DNA of 64,000 bases from Solirubrobacterales bacterium (GCA_947474595.1 CANJIV010000003.1:1-64000), one strand, 5' to 3'. Positions 1-8,733 are shown, counted from the stretch's first letter. Notes: a model not told the origin generated them from the letters alone. Numbers and translations: made by a program.

Positions 1-429
1 CAAAGTTGACTTAACAACCCAGCGCGACTTCTTGGCCTTCGTATTGGATTCCAGCCGCAACTGATACTGCGCTCCATTCACAAGCCGCGTGGCCTTATAC
101 GAACGCGCCGAGGCCTTAAGCGCCTTCAACCCAAGCCACTTAGCTGACCACGCCGCAGTTGGCTTACCGCTTTTCAAAACACGCCCACGCCAACTAACGC
201 GATAACCACCAGCACCCTTCACAGCAGACCACTTCAAGGTCAGAGCGCGATCGCCAGCGACAACTGACGCGCCAGTGGCAGCCGAATTAGCAAACACAGA
301 CGGCGCAGCAAACGGGGAGGAGAAGACTGATGAGGCTTCAGCGCGGCCAACAAAGCAGGTAGCCAGCGCAGCGATCAACGCTCCAGCCAACATAAACCGC
401 ACTGCGCCAGAAGACAAAGCCTTACTCAT
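1..429 (-). CDS. Secreted fibronectin type III-like protein (N-terminal part)
   Basis: Only the first 143 codons are in the window; the gene runs off the left edge. Reading from the ATG at 427-429 gives a short polar start, a hydrophobic stretch (about residues 9-26, FMLAGALIAALATCF) and a small-residue AEAS site, which together look like a Sec signal peptide. Residues ~58-140 fit one FN3-like beta sandwich (LTLKWSAV, GGYRVSWRG, then NGAQYQLRLES). A GAGGA ribosome site lies 7 nt upstream (437-441). FN3 modules usually serve as extracellular binding or spacer domains; no catalytic domain is visible in this part. The gene is divergent from its right neighbour, with 205 bp between the starts. 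Confidence 0.75.
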   Translation of the reverse strand, partial: MSKALSSGAVRFMLAGALIAALATCFVGRAEASSVFSSPFAAPSVFANSAATGASVVAGDRALTLKWSAVKGAGGYRVSWRGRVLKSGKPTAAWSAKWLGLKALKASARSYKATRLVNGAQYQLRLESNTKAKKSRWVVKSTL

Positions 430-634
430 CGCCTGATCCTCGCCCTCAAAGAAGGTTGTTTTGTCAAGGGTCAGCGGGGGCGACAGATGTCTCGCGCCAA
501 CCGATGACTTGGAAGTATCTCTAAAGACAAACTACCAGCCGCGACCGGCAAGAGCGGCAGTTGGGCGGGTTTGGCCTGCGTGGCTGCTCACGACTTGTAA
601 CCCCACCCCCCGCTTGCGGTAGGCTCGCCCAAGC

Positions 635-1018
635 GTGGCCTCCGACACAAAAACCGTGATTGCAGAAGCGATCGCTCGCGTACTCGCCGAGGTCCCCGCG
701 CTGATCAACCTGAAACTGATCTTCGCATTGGAGCTGCGCAGCAAAGGCGACGTCCAGCACTACCGCGTTGAACTTCCCGGTCCCAAGATCGAAAAGCTCG
801 TCCCCGACGACGCCCGTATTCGCGTTGAAGTTCAGCGCCCAGTCTTTAATGAGATGGCTGAAAAGGGAACACTCAAGGCTTGGCATGCAGCCTATGACCG
901 CGGCGATCTAAAGGCCTCCGGGAACGAGCAGATCCTCAAGCTCATAGCCCAAGTCGTTGGGCGCCAAGAGGAGAGAGCTCGCACACGCAAGGCGCGGCAG
1001 CCCTCAGCCGGGAATTAA
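635..1018 (+). CDS. SCP2-like lipid-binding domain protein
   Basis: This is a 127-residue soluble protein. The central part (about residues 25-105) resembles the sterol carrier protein 2 fold: a beta strand pattern (LKLIFALEL, QHYRVELPG) followed by a segment corresponding to residual substrate density and a helical end (LKAWHAAYDRGDLKASGN). SCP2-like domains bind lipids or other hydrophobic ligands; the ligand here cannot be told. The GTG start is chosen because a TANNNT box (TAGGCT, 620-625) sits 9 nt before it and no Shine-Dalgarno site is seen. The 3' end overlaps the convergent PspA-partner gene by 15 nt. The family assignment rests on pattern only. Confidence 0.6.
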   Translation: MASDTKTVIAEAIARVLAEVPALINLKLIFALELRSKGDVQHYRVELPGPKIEKLVPDDARIRVEVQRPVFNEMAEKGTLKAWHAAYDRGDLKASGNEQILKLIAQVVGRQEERARTRKARQPSAGN

Positions 1019-1282
1019 GCCATCGCCGGTGAAATCGGCGGCGGCCTCGGCAAACGTTGTGTCAGGTGGAGGCATAATCACATCTGACTCCTCGATCTCA
1101 TCGTCGGCGATCTCGGTCCCGTGTTGACGCACGAGCGCGAGCATCTCATCGAAGCGAGCGTGGAAGGTCGCTTCATCTCCAGCCTCAACCGCGGCCACGG
1201 CTGCGTTGTCGAGATCGTTAAGCCGAGCTGCGTCCTCATCGGGCAGGCTGAACTGCGCCTCAGTGGAGATTCTTACGATCAT
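1004..1282 (-). CDS. PspA-associated protein (PspAA family)
   Basis: This 92-residue acidic protein starts with MIVRISTEAQFSLPDED, continues with a helical LNDLDNAAVAAVEAGDEATF segment, and ends with a DVIMPPPDTTFAEA motif. This is the pattern of the PspAA domain that accompanies PspA in actinobacteria. Its start overlaps the pspA stop by 4 nt (ATGA, 1279-1282), so translation is probably coupled. It likely acts with PspA in envelope-stress protection; the biochemical role of the family is poorly known. Confidence 0.8.
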   Translation of the reverse strand: MIVRISTEAQFSLPDEDAARLNDLDNAAVAAVEAGDEATFHARFDEMLALVRQHGTEIADDEIEESDVIMPPPDTTFAEAAADFTGDGLIPG

Positions 1283-2055
1283 GCTGATCCCTTCTCTGTT
1301 TCCTCAACGGCGGTCGCCTCGATTGCTGGCGTCGAGCTTTGGGCGCCACCGCCAAGCTCGGCACGCATCTTGGCCATCTCGTCATCAACCGCGCTGGAAC
1401 TTGTGAGCTCGCGCAGCTGGCGATCAATCTCGTCCTCCCCGGATCCAAGTGCCGTGAGATCCTCAAACGCCCCTGCATCTTCAAGCTCTTCGACTGCCGA
1501 GGCGCGGGCGCGCATGTTCTCGGTCTTATCAACGGCGCGCTGCATCGCAAGGCCGACATCTGCCATCTCTTCGCCGACTCCTGATGCTGCTTCAGAGATC
1601 CTGACCTGGGCCTCTGCTGCGGAGTACTGGGCCTTGATGACTTCCTTCTTCGTACGGAAGGCTTCAATCTTGGTGCGTAGCTTCTTCTCGTTCTCGATCA
1701 GCGAGGCCTGCTGGCCCTCAAGCTCAGTGACTTGACCATCGAGTGACTGCAACTCTGTCTGAGCAAACTGCTTGCGCTCAAGGGCAACGCGAGCGAGCTC
1801 CTCGTTGCCAGCGCCGAGCGCCTGACGAGCCTGCGTGTCGAGCTTGACGACCTGCTGCTCAAGTTTCGTGCTCTGCATCTGAAGGCGTTTCTTGGATGTA
1901 ACGACATCCGCGATCCCCTTCTTGACGTTCTGGAGCAGTTCGATCTGCTTCTGATAGCTGTATTCGAGGACCTCAGACGGATCCTCGGCCTTGTCGAGAA
2001 CCTTCGAGATCTTTGACTTAATCACTACCGACATACGTCCGGCGAGGCCGGCCAT
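1279..2055 (-). CDS. pspA: PspA/IM30 family envelope-stress protein
   Basis: The protein is 258 residues long and mostly predicted coiled coil. It begins MAGLAGRMSVVIKSKISKVL and carries the typical EDPSEVLEYSYQKQIELLQ segment of the PspA/Vipp1 family, whose members form membrane-binding oligomers that stabilise a leaking membrane. The C-terminal ~50 residues are acidic, low in complexity and probably disordered. A perfect AAGGAGGT ribosome site (2061-2068 on the minus strand) supports the ATG at 2055. It forms a two-gene operon with the PspA-associated gene. No pspF/pspB/pspC-type regulators are nearby. Confidence 0.93.
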   Translation of the reverse strand: MAGLAGRMSVVIKSKISKVLDKAEDPSEVLEYSYQKQIELLQNVKKGIADVVTSKKRLQMQSTKLEQQVVKLDTQARQALGAGNEELARVALERKQFAQTELQSLDGQVTELEGQQASLIENEKKLRTKIEAFRTKKEVIKAQYSAAEAQVRISEAASGVGEEMADVGLAMQRAVDKTENMRARASAVEELEDAGAFEDLTALGSGEDEIDRQLRELTSSSAVDDEMAKMRAELGGGAQSSTPAIEATAVEETEKGSA

Positions 2056-2060
2056 CTGAG

Positions 2061-2068
2061 ACCTCCTT
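2061..2068 (-). promoter_or_regulatory. Strong Shine-Dalgarno site of pspA
   Basis: AAGGAGGT on the minus strand, 5 nt before the pspA ATG. It is notable because many other genes in the window lack any such site and look leaderless. Confidence 0.85.
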
Positions 2069-2192
2069 GGAAGCTGATCGAGATACCTAACCGTTAAGCG
2101 TAGCCGAGAGCAAGACTGCGCGAGATTCGCCCTGAGTGCGAGAGCACAACCACTCCTCGACGAGATGCAACCGTGCCCACGGCCGCCGCCGG

Positions 2193-2198
2193 TACAGT
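2193..2198 (+). promoter_or_regulatory. Candidate leaderless -10 box, lipoprotein gene
   Basis: TACAGT lies 7 nt before the ATG at 2206, with no Shine-Dalgarno site between. A transcription start 6-8 nt after the -10 would fall at the start codon. The same geometry recurs at several other genes in the window. Confidence 0.5.
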
Positions 2199-2205
2199 CA
2201 GCCCT

Positions 2206-3420
2206 ATGACGTCACTTCAAATCCGGCGACTCGCACCCGTGCTAGCACTCTGTTGCCTGACCCTCTTGGGCTCACTTGCCGCAGGCTGCAACAAGAAAGA
2301 TCAGGGGACGCCGGGATCTAAGCCCCAGTCCGGTGTCACTGGTGATCAGGGACAGGCCGCGAACCTGCTGGGCTTCCCGGCCTTTGCGACAAAGAACACG
2401 ACTCGTGTCGCAGGCGGCGATCCCACCGCGGATGCGGCGGCGGTATCTCTGGCCGTCTATCCTTCTACCACTGTCCAAAATAGACCGCGAGCAATCACGC
2501 TCGTAGGTAGTGACAGCTGGCAGGCCGCCGTAGCGGCGGCAGTCTTTATAAGCGAACCGCTACGGGCGCCAGTTCTGCTCTCCTCCAAAGACGAGCTTCC
2601 CGCAGCAACCCGTGACGCAGTAGGGCAGCTGAAGCCAGCAGGATCACGCTCGTTAGCTGGCGCCCAGATAGTGAAGGTCGGAGATATTGCGACCCCGGAG
2701 GGCTACAAGAGCGTCACGCTCGGTGGTGATAACCCGGCCGCTATCGCCTCCTCAATCGACCGCCTACAGACACGCGTCGCCGGACGACCGAGCGATAGCG
2801 TCGTAATCGTCTCCAGCAGCGCACCCGCATTTGCGATGCCAGCGGCGGCCTGGACTGCCAAGTCTGGTGACGCAGTGCTGTTCGTTAACCGCGACACGAT
2901 CCCCGCCGAGACGGTTTCACGACTGCGCGCCCACCAGCAGCCAAAGATCTACGTACTCGGACCCAAATCGACCATCTCCGATGCGGTCGTTGCTCGCCTG
3001 CGCCGACTGGGGACGGTAACGCGGATATCTGGCGATAGCGCCGTAACCAACGCGATCGCCTTCGCCAAGTTCATCGACGGCCAGTTCGGTTGGGGAGTAG
3101 TTGACCCTGGCCATGGCGTGGTTTTCGCCAACCAAGAGCGCACGCTCGACGCGGCCGCGGGTGCTGGGCTTTCAGCATCAGGCTCCTATGGCCCACTGCT
3201 GCTGACAGACAACTCCCAGCGGCTGCCCGACGCGCTCGTGCAGTATCTGCTCGACATTGAACCGGGCTTTGACAAAGATCCTGTCCGCGGTGTCTACAAT
3301 CACGGATGGCTGCTCGGTGATGAGAGTTCACTGTCGGTCGAAGTTCAGGCAGATATCGACACATTGCTCGAAATCATCCCTATCGTCACTATCCAGAGCA
3401 CCGGAGCCAAGAGCAGATGA
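2206..3420 (+). CDS. Lipoprotein with cell-wall-binding repeat 2-like domains
   Basis: The ATG at 2206 gives a 404-residue protein with a lipoprotein signal: basic start, hydrophobic core (LAPVLALCCLTLLG) and lipobox LAAGC. A GTG 33 nt upstream is in frame but would put polar residues before the signal. The mature part shows a repeated pattern typical of the cell wall binding repeat 2 family: TRVAGGDPTADAAAVS, later APVLLSSKDELP, and PKIYVLGPKSTISDAVVARL with RISGDSAVTNAIAFAK. It is probably anchored outside the membrane and binds wall polymers. It overlaps the next gene by 4 nt. Confidence 0.75.
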   Translation: MTSLQIRRLAPVLALCCLTLLGSLAAGCNKKDQGTPGSKPQSGVTGDQGQAANLLGFPAFATKNTTRVAGGDPTADAAAVSLAVYPSTTVQNRPRAITLVGSDSWQAAVAAAVFISEPLRAPVLLSSKDELPAATRDAVGQLKPAGSRSLAGAQIVKVGDIATPEGYKSVTLGGDNPAAIASSIDRLQTRVAGRPSDSVVIVSSSAPAFAMPAAAWTAKSGDAVLFVNRDTIPAETVSRLRAHQQPKIYVLGPKSTISDAVVARLRRLGTVTRISGDSAVTNAIAFAKFIDGQFGWGVVDPGHGVVFANQERTLDAAAGAGLSASGSYGPLLLTDNSQRLPDALVQYLLDIEPGFDKDPVRGVYNHGWLLGDESSLSVEVQADIDTLLEIIPIVTIQSTGAKSR

Positions 3421-3695
3421 GCCAAGCAGAGCACCCCCAACGAGCACAGGCCGGCCACACGGTTTCAATCCAAGACGTCCGTCAGCTGATGGGCGCCTCT
3501 ACCCCCCACTTCGCACTTCAGCTACGCGAGCGGATTCGCAAGCTGATCAACGGCCTGCCAGAAGACGATCCAGCTCGCATTGAGGGTGAGCGCGAGATCG
3601 AGCGGCTCACGCTACTGGGACATACCGGCGAGGTCCGTGGCGAGCGTGCTCCGGATGGCGAGCCGCCGATGCGTTCGCTCTCGATCGACGACTGA
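3417..3695 (+). CDS. Small conserved-looking protein of unknown function
   Basis: This 92-residue soluble, charged protein starts in an ATGA overlap with the lipoprotein stop, so it is probably translated by coupling. Residues ~20-65 could form two helices (VRQLMGASTPHFALQLRERI, EREIERLTLLG); the C-terminus is acidic (RSLSIDD). No family is recognised. It might act with the upstream lipoprotein, but only the position suggests this. Confidence 0.6.
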   Translation: MSQAEHPQRAQAGHTVSIQDVRQLMGASTPHFALQLRERIRKLINGLPEDDPARIEGEREIERLTLLGHTGEVRGERAPDGEPPMRSLSIDD

Positions 3696-3709
3696 TCCAC
3701 CAACCGCTG

Positions 3710-3715
3710 TACTCT
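3710..3715 (+). promoter_or_regulatory. Candidate leaderless -10 box, LLM oxidoreductase gene
   Basis: TACTCT is followed by exactly 6 nt (CGACCG) and then the ATG at 3722. No ribosome site is visible. It matches the leaderless geometry seen elsewhere in the window. Confidence 0.5.
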
Positions 3716-3721
3716 CGACCG

Positions 3722-4768
3722 ATGCGGGTCGGCATCTTCCTCGCCTACTGGCCTTGGTTTACTCCGGCCGAACAGATCGATCTCGCTGTCTTGGCCGACG
3801 AACTGGGCCTAGACTCGGTATGGATCGCAGAGGCTTGGGGCCAAGACGCAGTCTCGGTGCTCGGCATGCTGGCTGGTAAGACCAAACGGATCGGGCTGGG
3901 CTCTGGACTAATGCAGATTCCCGCCCGCCAACCCACGGCGACTGCGATGGCCGCCGCTTCGCTCGACGTACTTAGCAATGGGCGCTTTCGACTTGGCCTA
4001 GGCGTCTCGGGCCCGCAGGTCTCAGAGGGGTGGTACGGGGTCCCGTTCACGCGCCCAATGGCACGAACGCGTGAGTACGTCGAGATCGTCCGCACCGTGC
4101 TTGCCCGCAAGACACTTCAACACGCCGGCTCAGAATGGACGATCCCGCTCGACGAGGCTCACGGAGCGACGGGATACGGCAAGCCACTCAAGCTCCTAGC
4201 CAGACCGGTTCAGCAGCGGATTCCGATCTACCTAGGTGCAATCGGCCCTAAGTCCGTAGCTCAAACCGGAGAGATTGCAGACGGTTGGCTGCCATTCATG
4301 TTCAACCCTGCCCAGCCAAAGGTCCTGATGGATAGCTTGCGGGCCGGGGCGGCTAAAGCGGGGCGCTCTCTGAGCGAGATTGACATCGCGCCAGTAGTCA
4401 CCGTTGCGATCCACGAGGACGTCGCCGAAGCGCGCAACCAAGTGCGGCCATGGCTGGCCTTCTACCTTGGTTCAATGGGAGCCAAGAATAAGAACTTCTA
4501 CGTCGAGCTCGCTAGCCGCTATGGCCACGAGAAGTCCGCAATCGCATGCCAAGAAGCGATGATCAGTGGCGATCGCATGAAGGCGGCCATGGCCCTTACT
4601 GATGAGCTGATCGATTCGGCTGCCATCTGCACGACGCCAGATGGACTCAGCCAACGACTCAGTGCCTACGCCGAGATCGGGGCCAACACGCTGGTAGCGA
4701 TCCCCGCCGGAGATAAGGCGGCAGTCGTAAGAGCGCTCGCCGCCGCAACCGGGATTGACCGTGACTGA
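3722..4768 (+). CDS. LLM-class (luciferase-like) F420-dependent oxidoreductase
   Basis: The protein has 348 residues. The sequence follows the bacterial luciferase-like TIM barrel: N-terminal MRVGIFLAYW, a DLAVLADELGLDSVWIAE segment, then KRIGLGSGLMQIPARQP and GRFRLGLGVSGPQ, and a late IPIYLGAIGPKSV...ADGWLP segment. This pattern is typical of coenzyme F420-dependent members in actinobacteria, although an FMN-dependent member cannot be ruled out. The substrate is unknown. The last 8 nt overlap the GTG start chosen for xseA. Confidence 0.87.
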   Translation: MRVGIFLAYWPWFTPAEQIDLAVLADELGLDSVWIAEAWGQDAVSVLGMLAGKTKRIGLGSGLMQIPARQPTATAMAAASLDVLSNGRFRLGLGVSGPQVSEGWYGVPFTRPMARTREYVEIVRTVLARKTLQHAGSEWTIPLDEAHGATGYGKPLKLLARPVQQRIPIYLGAIGPKSVAQTGEIADGWLPFMFNPAQPKVLMDSLRAGAAKAGRSLSEIDIAPVVTVAIHEDVAEARNQVRPWLAFYLGSMGAKNKNFYVELASRYGHEKSAIACQEAMISGDRMKAAMALTDELIDSAAICTTPDGLSQRLSAYAEIGANTLVAIPAGDKAAVVRALAAATGIDRD

Positions 4769-6143
4769 GGAGTCGGAGTTTCAACGTCCATCGGGCATCC
4801 CCGATAGCCCCCTCCAAGGCCCCTTCCCGGTCGGCGCCTACGCACGCAAGCTCCAAGAAGAGATGCGCAAGCGCACCAAGGTCCAGCTGTTTGGAGAGGT
4901 ACTCGGCCTGAAGGTAGCCCGCACAAAGGTCTTCTTCGAGCTGCGCGATAGCAGCGGGGCTGTCCCATGTTCAATCTGGCGTAATGAGTTCGAAGCGCTA
5001 GACCTAGGCGGGCAGGCTCTAGTCGACGGCGCCCAGATCGTCGTCGCCGGAGGGCCTGACTACTACCCGGGCTCTGGGGCCTCCTCTCCATCCTTCTCTT
5101 TTCTGGCAACCGACCTGCGCATAGCTGGCGAAGGCGATCTACTTGCCCAGCTAGACCTGCTGCGTAAGCTGCTTGACTCCGAAGGGCTCTTCGAGCCTCA
5201 AAAGCGCCTCTCCCGGCCGCTGCTTCCACGCACGATCGGCGTAATCACGGGTGAGTCTGGAAAGGCCCGTGACGACATCGTCGCAGGCCTGAACAGACGC
5301 GGCTGGAAGGGCCGCGTGGTGTGGGCATTCGCTCCAGTCCAAGACCGCCACGCCGCGCCGATGATCACACGGGCGCTAACTGATCTTGCGGCGCTGGCCC
5401 AAGTCGATGTGATCGTGGTTGCCCGCGGCGGCGGATCGCTGGCCGACCTCTTTGCCTTCTGCGACGAGACGCTCTGCCGAACCGTCGCCCTACTGGCGGT
5501 GCCCGTGATCGCCTCGGTCGGCCATCACACAGATCGGACCCTGATCGACGACGTCGCGGCAATCTCTTGCTCAACGCCGACACACGCAGCCGAAGAGGCC
5601 GTGCGGCTTGACTGCAACTTGGCGCGCCAAGAGGTTCTTCAGGCGACCCAGCGCTTTAAGTCCCACGGCGGACGTGCAGTAGCCGATCGCGCGAAGGCCC
5701 TCCAGCAGCTCTCGCGCGCACCTGCCGAACAGCTGCGTCGCCACCGCTCGCGCATGCACCAGCTGTTGCGAGAGATACGCGCTGCGGGTTGGCGCCAAAG
5801 TGACAGCCAGAGGGCCGCCAGTCAGCGACAACTGTCGAATCTGAGCAGCCGCGCTCAACAGCTAGGGCGCCTAACTACCGACCTCGAGACGCGCATCCCG
5901 ACTGTTGCTGGTGATGTTGAGCGGGCTGGACGCCGCGAGCTAGAGCGCCGCGCTAAAGCGGTCCAAGCGCTCAGACTTGCTCTCGATGGCCACGATCCCG
6001 ACCGTGCACTCGAGCGTGGCTTCGCGCTCGTATCTGATCCCGAGGGAGAGCTAGTCACGACTGCCGAAGTAGCCCGTCGCAGCGACCATCTAGCAGTCAG
6101 GTTTCATGACGACACCGTCCGAGTCAAAGTGGAGGATCAGTAG
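4761..6143 (+). CDS. xseA: Exodeoxyribonuclease VII large subunit
   Basis: This is the large subunit of ExoVII, which degrades single-stranded DNA to acid-soluble oligonucleotides together with XseB. An N-terminal OB-fold region (about residues 15-115, with the conserved FPVGAYA start and VQLFGEVLGLKV) is followed by the catalytic region with ITGESGKARDDI, ARGGGSLADLFAF and SVGHHTDRTLIDDVA, and then a coiled-coil arm rich in Arg/Gln. GTG at 4761 is preferred because it gives an 8-nt overlap with the preceding gene; TTG at 4755 is also in frame. xseB follows after 2 nt. Confidence 0.93.
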   Translation: MTEESEFQRPSGIPDSPLQGPFPVGAYARKLQEEMRKRTKVQLFGEVLGLKVARTKVFFELRDSSGAVPCSIWRNEFEALDLGGQALVDGAQIVVAGGPDYYPGSGASSPSFSFLATDLRIAGEGDLLAQLDLLRKLLDSEGLFEPQKRLSRPLLPRTIGVITGESGKARDDIVAGLNRRGWKGRVVWAFAPVQDRHAAPMITRALTDLAALAQVDVIVVARGGGSLADLFAFCDETLCRTVALLAVPVIASVGHHTDRTLIDDVAAISCSTPTHAAEEAVRLDCNLARQEVLQATQRFKSHGGRAVADRAKALQQLSRAPAEQLRRHRSRMHQLLREIRAAGWRQSDSQRAASQRQLSNLSSRAQQLGRLTTDLETRIPTVAGDVERAGRRELERRAKAVQALRLALDGHDPDRALERGFALVSDPEGELVTTAEVARRSDHLAVRFHDDTVRVKVEDQ

Positions 6144-6145
6144 CG

Positions 6146-6394
6146 ATGAGTGACGACACTGCCCAGACTTACGAAACAGCCTCAGCTCGCATTGAGGAGA
6201 TCATCCGCCGACTGGACTCCGGTGAGGCCGGGCTACGGGAGACGCTCGACCTCTGTGGAGAGGCTCGTACTCTGGTCGAGTTCTGTGCCGGTGAACTCGA
6301 CGCAGTCAGCAGCGGATTAGAGGAGTTGCGCCTTGATGACCTTGTGGCCCGCCTAGAGGCAGGCGCCGGCGGCGCCGCGTCGCCGACTAGCTAA
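6146..6394 (+). CDS. xseB: Exodeoxyribonuclease VII small subunit
   Basis: The 82-residue acidic helical protein has the family signature: an early SARIEEIIRRLDSGE helix and an LDLCGEARTLVEFC helix. It partners XseA, which ends 2 nt upstream. The length is normal for XseB. The two genes form the usual xseA-xseB pair. Confidence 0.92.
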   Translation: MSDDTAQTYETASARIEEIIRRLDSGEAGLRETLDLCGEARTLVEFCAGELDAVSSGLEELRLDDLVARLEAGAGGAASPTS

Positions 6395-6480
6395 CGCTAA
6401 CGACAGGGCGACCTTCCCCGAGGCGCCGATTGCAAGCGCAGGGGGCGAGTTGACTCTCCTGGCTCCCTATATCTGGAGCC

Positions 6481-6858
6481 ATGGATCAAACACCTGCTCG
6501 ACTGCGCGTCCTACGCTGCCTGCCCGAAGCCTTCGTTGGAATCGACGTCTTTCTAGCGGGCAGTTTTAGAGCGCGGCTACTTGGACTTGCAGGCCTTGCC
6601 ACGATGCCGGTATCTGCGGGGCTGCTGATACCCAACACGCGCTCAATCCACACCGTTGGGATGCGTTTTAGCCTCGACCTGATCTGGCTTGACGGCGACG
6701 GCAGTGTCGTGGGCATAGACGTCTGCGTTGCCCCCTTACGTCTGGCTAGTTGCCGACGAGCGCGAAGCGTAGTCGAGCTGATCTCATTGAATTCGCGCTC
6801 GCCGCTACCTCTCTGTGGCGACCACTTGATCGATAGACGCCGGATGACCCCTTTTTAA
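6481..6858 (+). CDS. DUF192 family protein
   Basis: The protein has 125 residues. The DUF192 core is clear: FRARLLGLAGL, then GLLIPNTRSIHTVGMRFSLD followed by LIWLDGDGSVVGID. Family members are small beta proteins of unknown function, often exported; no signal peptide is seen here. A TATATC box lies 7 nt before the ATG, consistent with a leaderless start. It is followed by a strong hairpin at 6948-6973. Confidence 0.8.
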   Translation: MDQTPARLRVLRCLPEAFVGIDVFLAGSFRARLLGLAGLATMPVSAGLLIPNTRSIHTVGMRFSLDLIWLDGDGSVVGIDVCVAPLRLASCRRARSVVELISLNSRSPLPLCGDHLIDRRRMTPF

Positions 6859-6947
6859 CTAGCTAAAGCAATCTTTAGAAAACCTTGAGGTTCAGGGCTG
6901 ATACTTCTCATGCGACGTACCTCATCGCATCTCCTCCTCTAGTAGCA

Positions 6948-6973
6948 GACCGGCCCGCGCCAGCGGGCCGGTC
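6948..6973. terminator. Strong hairpin between convergent genes
   Basis: A perfect 11-bp inverted repeat (GACCGGCCCGC / GCGGGCCGGTC) has a 4-nt GCCA loop and is followed on the plus strand by GGCTTTCT. It sits between the DUF192 gene and the convergent CNNM gene, so it can serve as a terminator; the T tract is weak. Confidence 0.75.
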
Positions 6974-7007
6974 GGCTTTCTAGGGCCAAATCAAATCCCG
7001 TCTCGCG

Positions 7008-8309
7008 TTAGCCACCTGCGGCGCGTGGGCGAATTCGAACAGCCTCAATCCTGTTATCACGGAATGATTCGACACGAATCGAATAGCCGTTTGCGTAGAC
7101 CGTGTCACCGCGGCGAGGAAGACGCCCTAACGTCGCAAAGACAAAACCACCGACAGAGTTGTAGGCATCGCTGTCGGCCGGAAGGTTAAGCCCGTAGTCA
7201 TCAAGGTCTGTCACCGCGACGTGGCCACGGACGTACCAGTCCCCGTTGGGCAGCTGACGGACATCGCCTCCCGCTGAGTCGGTCTCGTCATCGATTTCGC
7301 CCACGACCTCTTCAACGATGTCCTCGACCGTCACGATGCCAGCCGTGCGGCCGTACTCATCGACTACAACAGCTAGCGAAGTGCGCAGCCGCTGGAGCTC
7401 GGCGAGCAGGTCATCAAGCGGCTTGGTCTCGGGGAAGATCGGCGCATCGTGGACGATCGACTCGATCGAAGCTCCCGGCCCTTCAGACATCAGGCGCTCG
7501 GCGAGCGAGTTGGCATGGACCAACCCTCGGATCCGGTCGCGGTTGCTGTCTTCGGTGACAACTAGGCGTGTATGCCCAGACGCTATGCAGCGGCGTAGCG
7601 CCGTCTCAACATCCTCGGATATATCAACCGTAATCACTGCCGGAATCGGCGTCATAACCTGGCGAGCATCTTGTTCATGGAGGTGAAAGACCCCAGAGAG
7701 CATGCCGGCCTCGTTGGCTTCAAGATGGCCGCCGCGGTGGGATTCGGCGATCGTTAACTTGAGATCTTCGATCCCGAGCAGAGACTCCTTGCCCATATCT
7801 TCCCCGCGGATGCCGACCAGACGCAGTAGCCCATTAGATGCCCAATTGAGGAGCCGCACAAATGGACTGAGTGTGGCGGTGAAAACCTTTAGCGGGCGCG
7901 ATATCCGCACGACGGTGCTTTCGGCGCGCTGAATCGCATAGACCTTAGGTACTTGCTCGCCGATCGTAATGTGCAGCGAGGTGACGATTAGATAAGCGAT
8001 CAGAATGCTTATCGCGACGGCGACTCCATGTGAAATATCTCCTAGCAGCGGCTCGATCAGCGTTGCGATCGCCGGTTCACCAAGGAAGCCGATACCGATC
8101 GATGCCAAAGTGATACCTAGCTGACAGGCAGAGAGGTACTCGGTTATCTCTTCAAGCTCAGCCAGTGCAGTCTTGGCCCCACGTGCACCTTCGGCCGCAA
8201 GCGCTTCGATCTTAGATTTGCGCGCGCGCACCAGAGCGAACTCTGCGGCCACGAAGAAACCGTTGATCAAGATCAGCACGACGACGCCGACTAGCAAAAG
8301 CGCGGTCAC
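7008..8309 (-). CDS. CNNM/CorC family membrane protein (DUF21-CBS-CorC_HlyC)
   Basis: The protein has 433 residues. Residues 1-~200 form the DUF21/CNNM transmembrane domain (LLLVGVVVLILINGFFVAAE, then two further hydrophobic segments with ACQLGITLASIGIGFLGEPA). Residues ~215-345 are a pair of CBS domains (VMTPIPAVITVD ... SLAVVVDEYGRTAGIVTVED), and the end is a CorC_HlyC domain. Family members are linked to Mg2+ or other divalent cation transport or to its regulation; older annotations call them hemolysins. The start is GTG; no clear ribosome site is seen. Confidence 0.92.
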   Translation of the reverse strand: MTALLLVGVVVLILINGFFVAAEFALVRARKSKIEALAAEGARGAKTALAELEEITEYLSACQLGITLASIGIGFLGEPAIATLIEPLLGDISHGVAVAISILIAYLIVTSLHITIGEQVPKVYAIQRAESTVVRISRPLKVFTATLSPFVRLLNWASNGLLRLVGIRGEDMGKESLLGIEDLKLTIAESHRGGHLEANEAGMLSGVFHLHEQDARQVMTPIPAVITVDISEDVETALRRCIASGHTRLVVTEDSNRDRIRGLVHANSLAERLMSEGPGASIESIVHDAPIFPETKPLDDLLAELQRLRTSLAVVVDEYGRTAGIVTVEDIVEEVVGEIDDETDSAGGDVRQLPNGDWYVRGHVAVTDLDDYGLNLPADSDAYNSVGGFVFATLGRLPRRGDTVYANGYSIRVESFRDNRIEAVRIRPRAAGG

Positions 8310-8439
8310 GAGTACCTGCGCCGAGGTCGGCCAAAGGCCGCCACTATGGCGCGATCTGCGCCGTTACTTCGAGGGGGGTCGTCGGTCATTGGGGGCGACG
8401 GGTAGACCGTATCAGGCCTGCCAGAGGGCAGTCTCTGAC

Positions 8440-8718
8440 TCATGCCAGCGCATCTATCTCTCCCGCGAGCGCGAAATCGGCCTCGGTTAGACCGCCGGCC
8501 GAGTGGTTGGTCAGGGTCAAGCGCACCTGGTTGTAGCCGTGCAGCAGGATGTCGGGGTGATGGTTGGCATCCTCGGCCGCTTGGGCTACGCGATTTACGA
8601 ACGCCAACGCCTCTACAAAGTCATTGAACTTGCAATCGCGAACGATCTCATCGCCCGCTCGCTGCCACTCACTGGCGCCCAGCCGCTCTGTGATCTGCTG
8701 ATCGGTCAAAAGTGACAT
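8440..8718 (-). CDS. phhB: Pterin-4a-carbinolamine dehydratase
   Basis: The 92-residue protein carries the family motif nearly complete: FNDFVEALAFVNRVAQAAE, NHHPDILLHGYNQVRLTL and TNHSAGGLTEADFALA, including the histidine pair and downstream His of the active site. The enzyme dehydrates 4a-hydroxytetrahydropterin. No aromatic amino acid hydroxylase is in the window, so its partner reaction is unknown; many bacteria carry such stand-alone copies. It is divergent from the BtuF-like gene with only 15 bp between start codons. Confidence 0.92.
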   Translation of the reverse strand: MSLLTDQQITERLGASEWQRAGDEIVRDCKFNDFVEALAFVNRVAQAAEDANHHPDILLHGYNQVRLTLTNHSAGGLTEADFALAGEIDALA

Positions 8719-8733
8719 ATCGTTCTTCTTTCT

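Noticed and set aside
1121-1735. Long open frame (204 codons) antisense to pspA and its partner
   Set aside because: It is a Ser/Arg-rich shadow of the strong pspA reading frame, with no family features.
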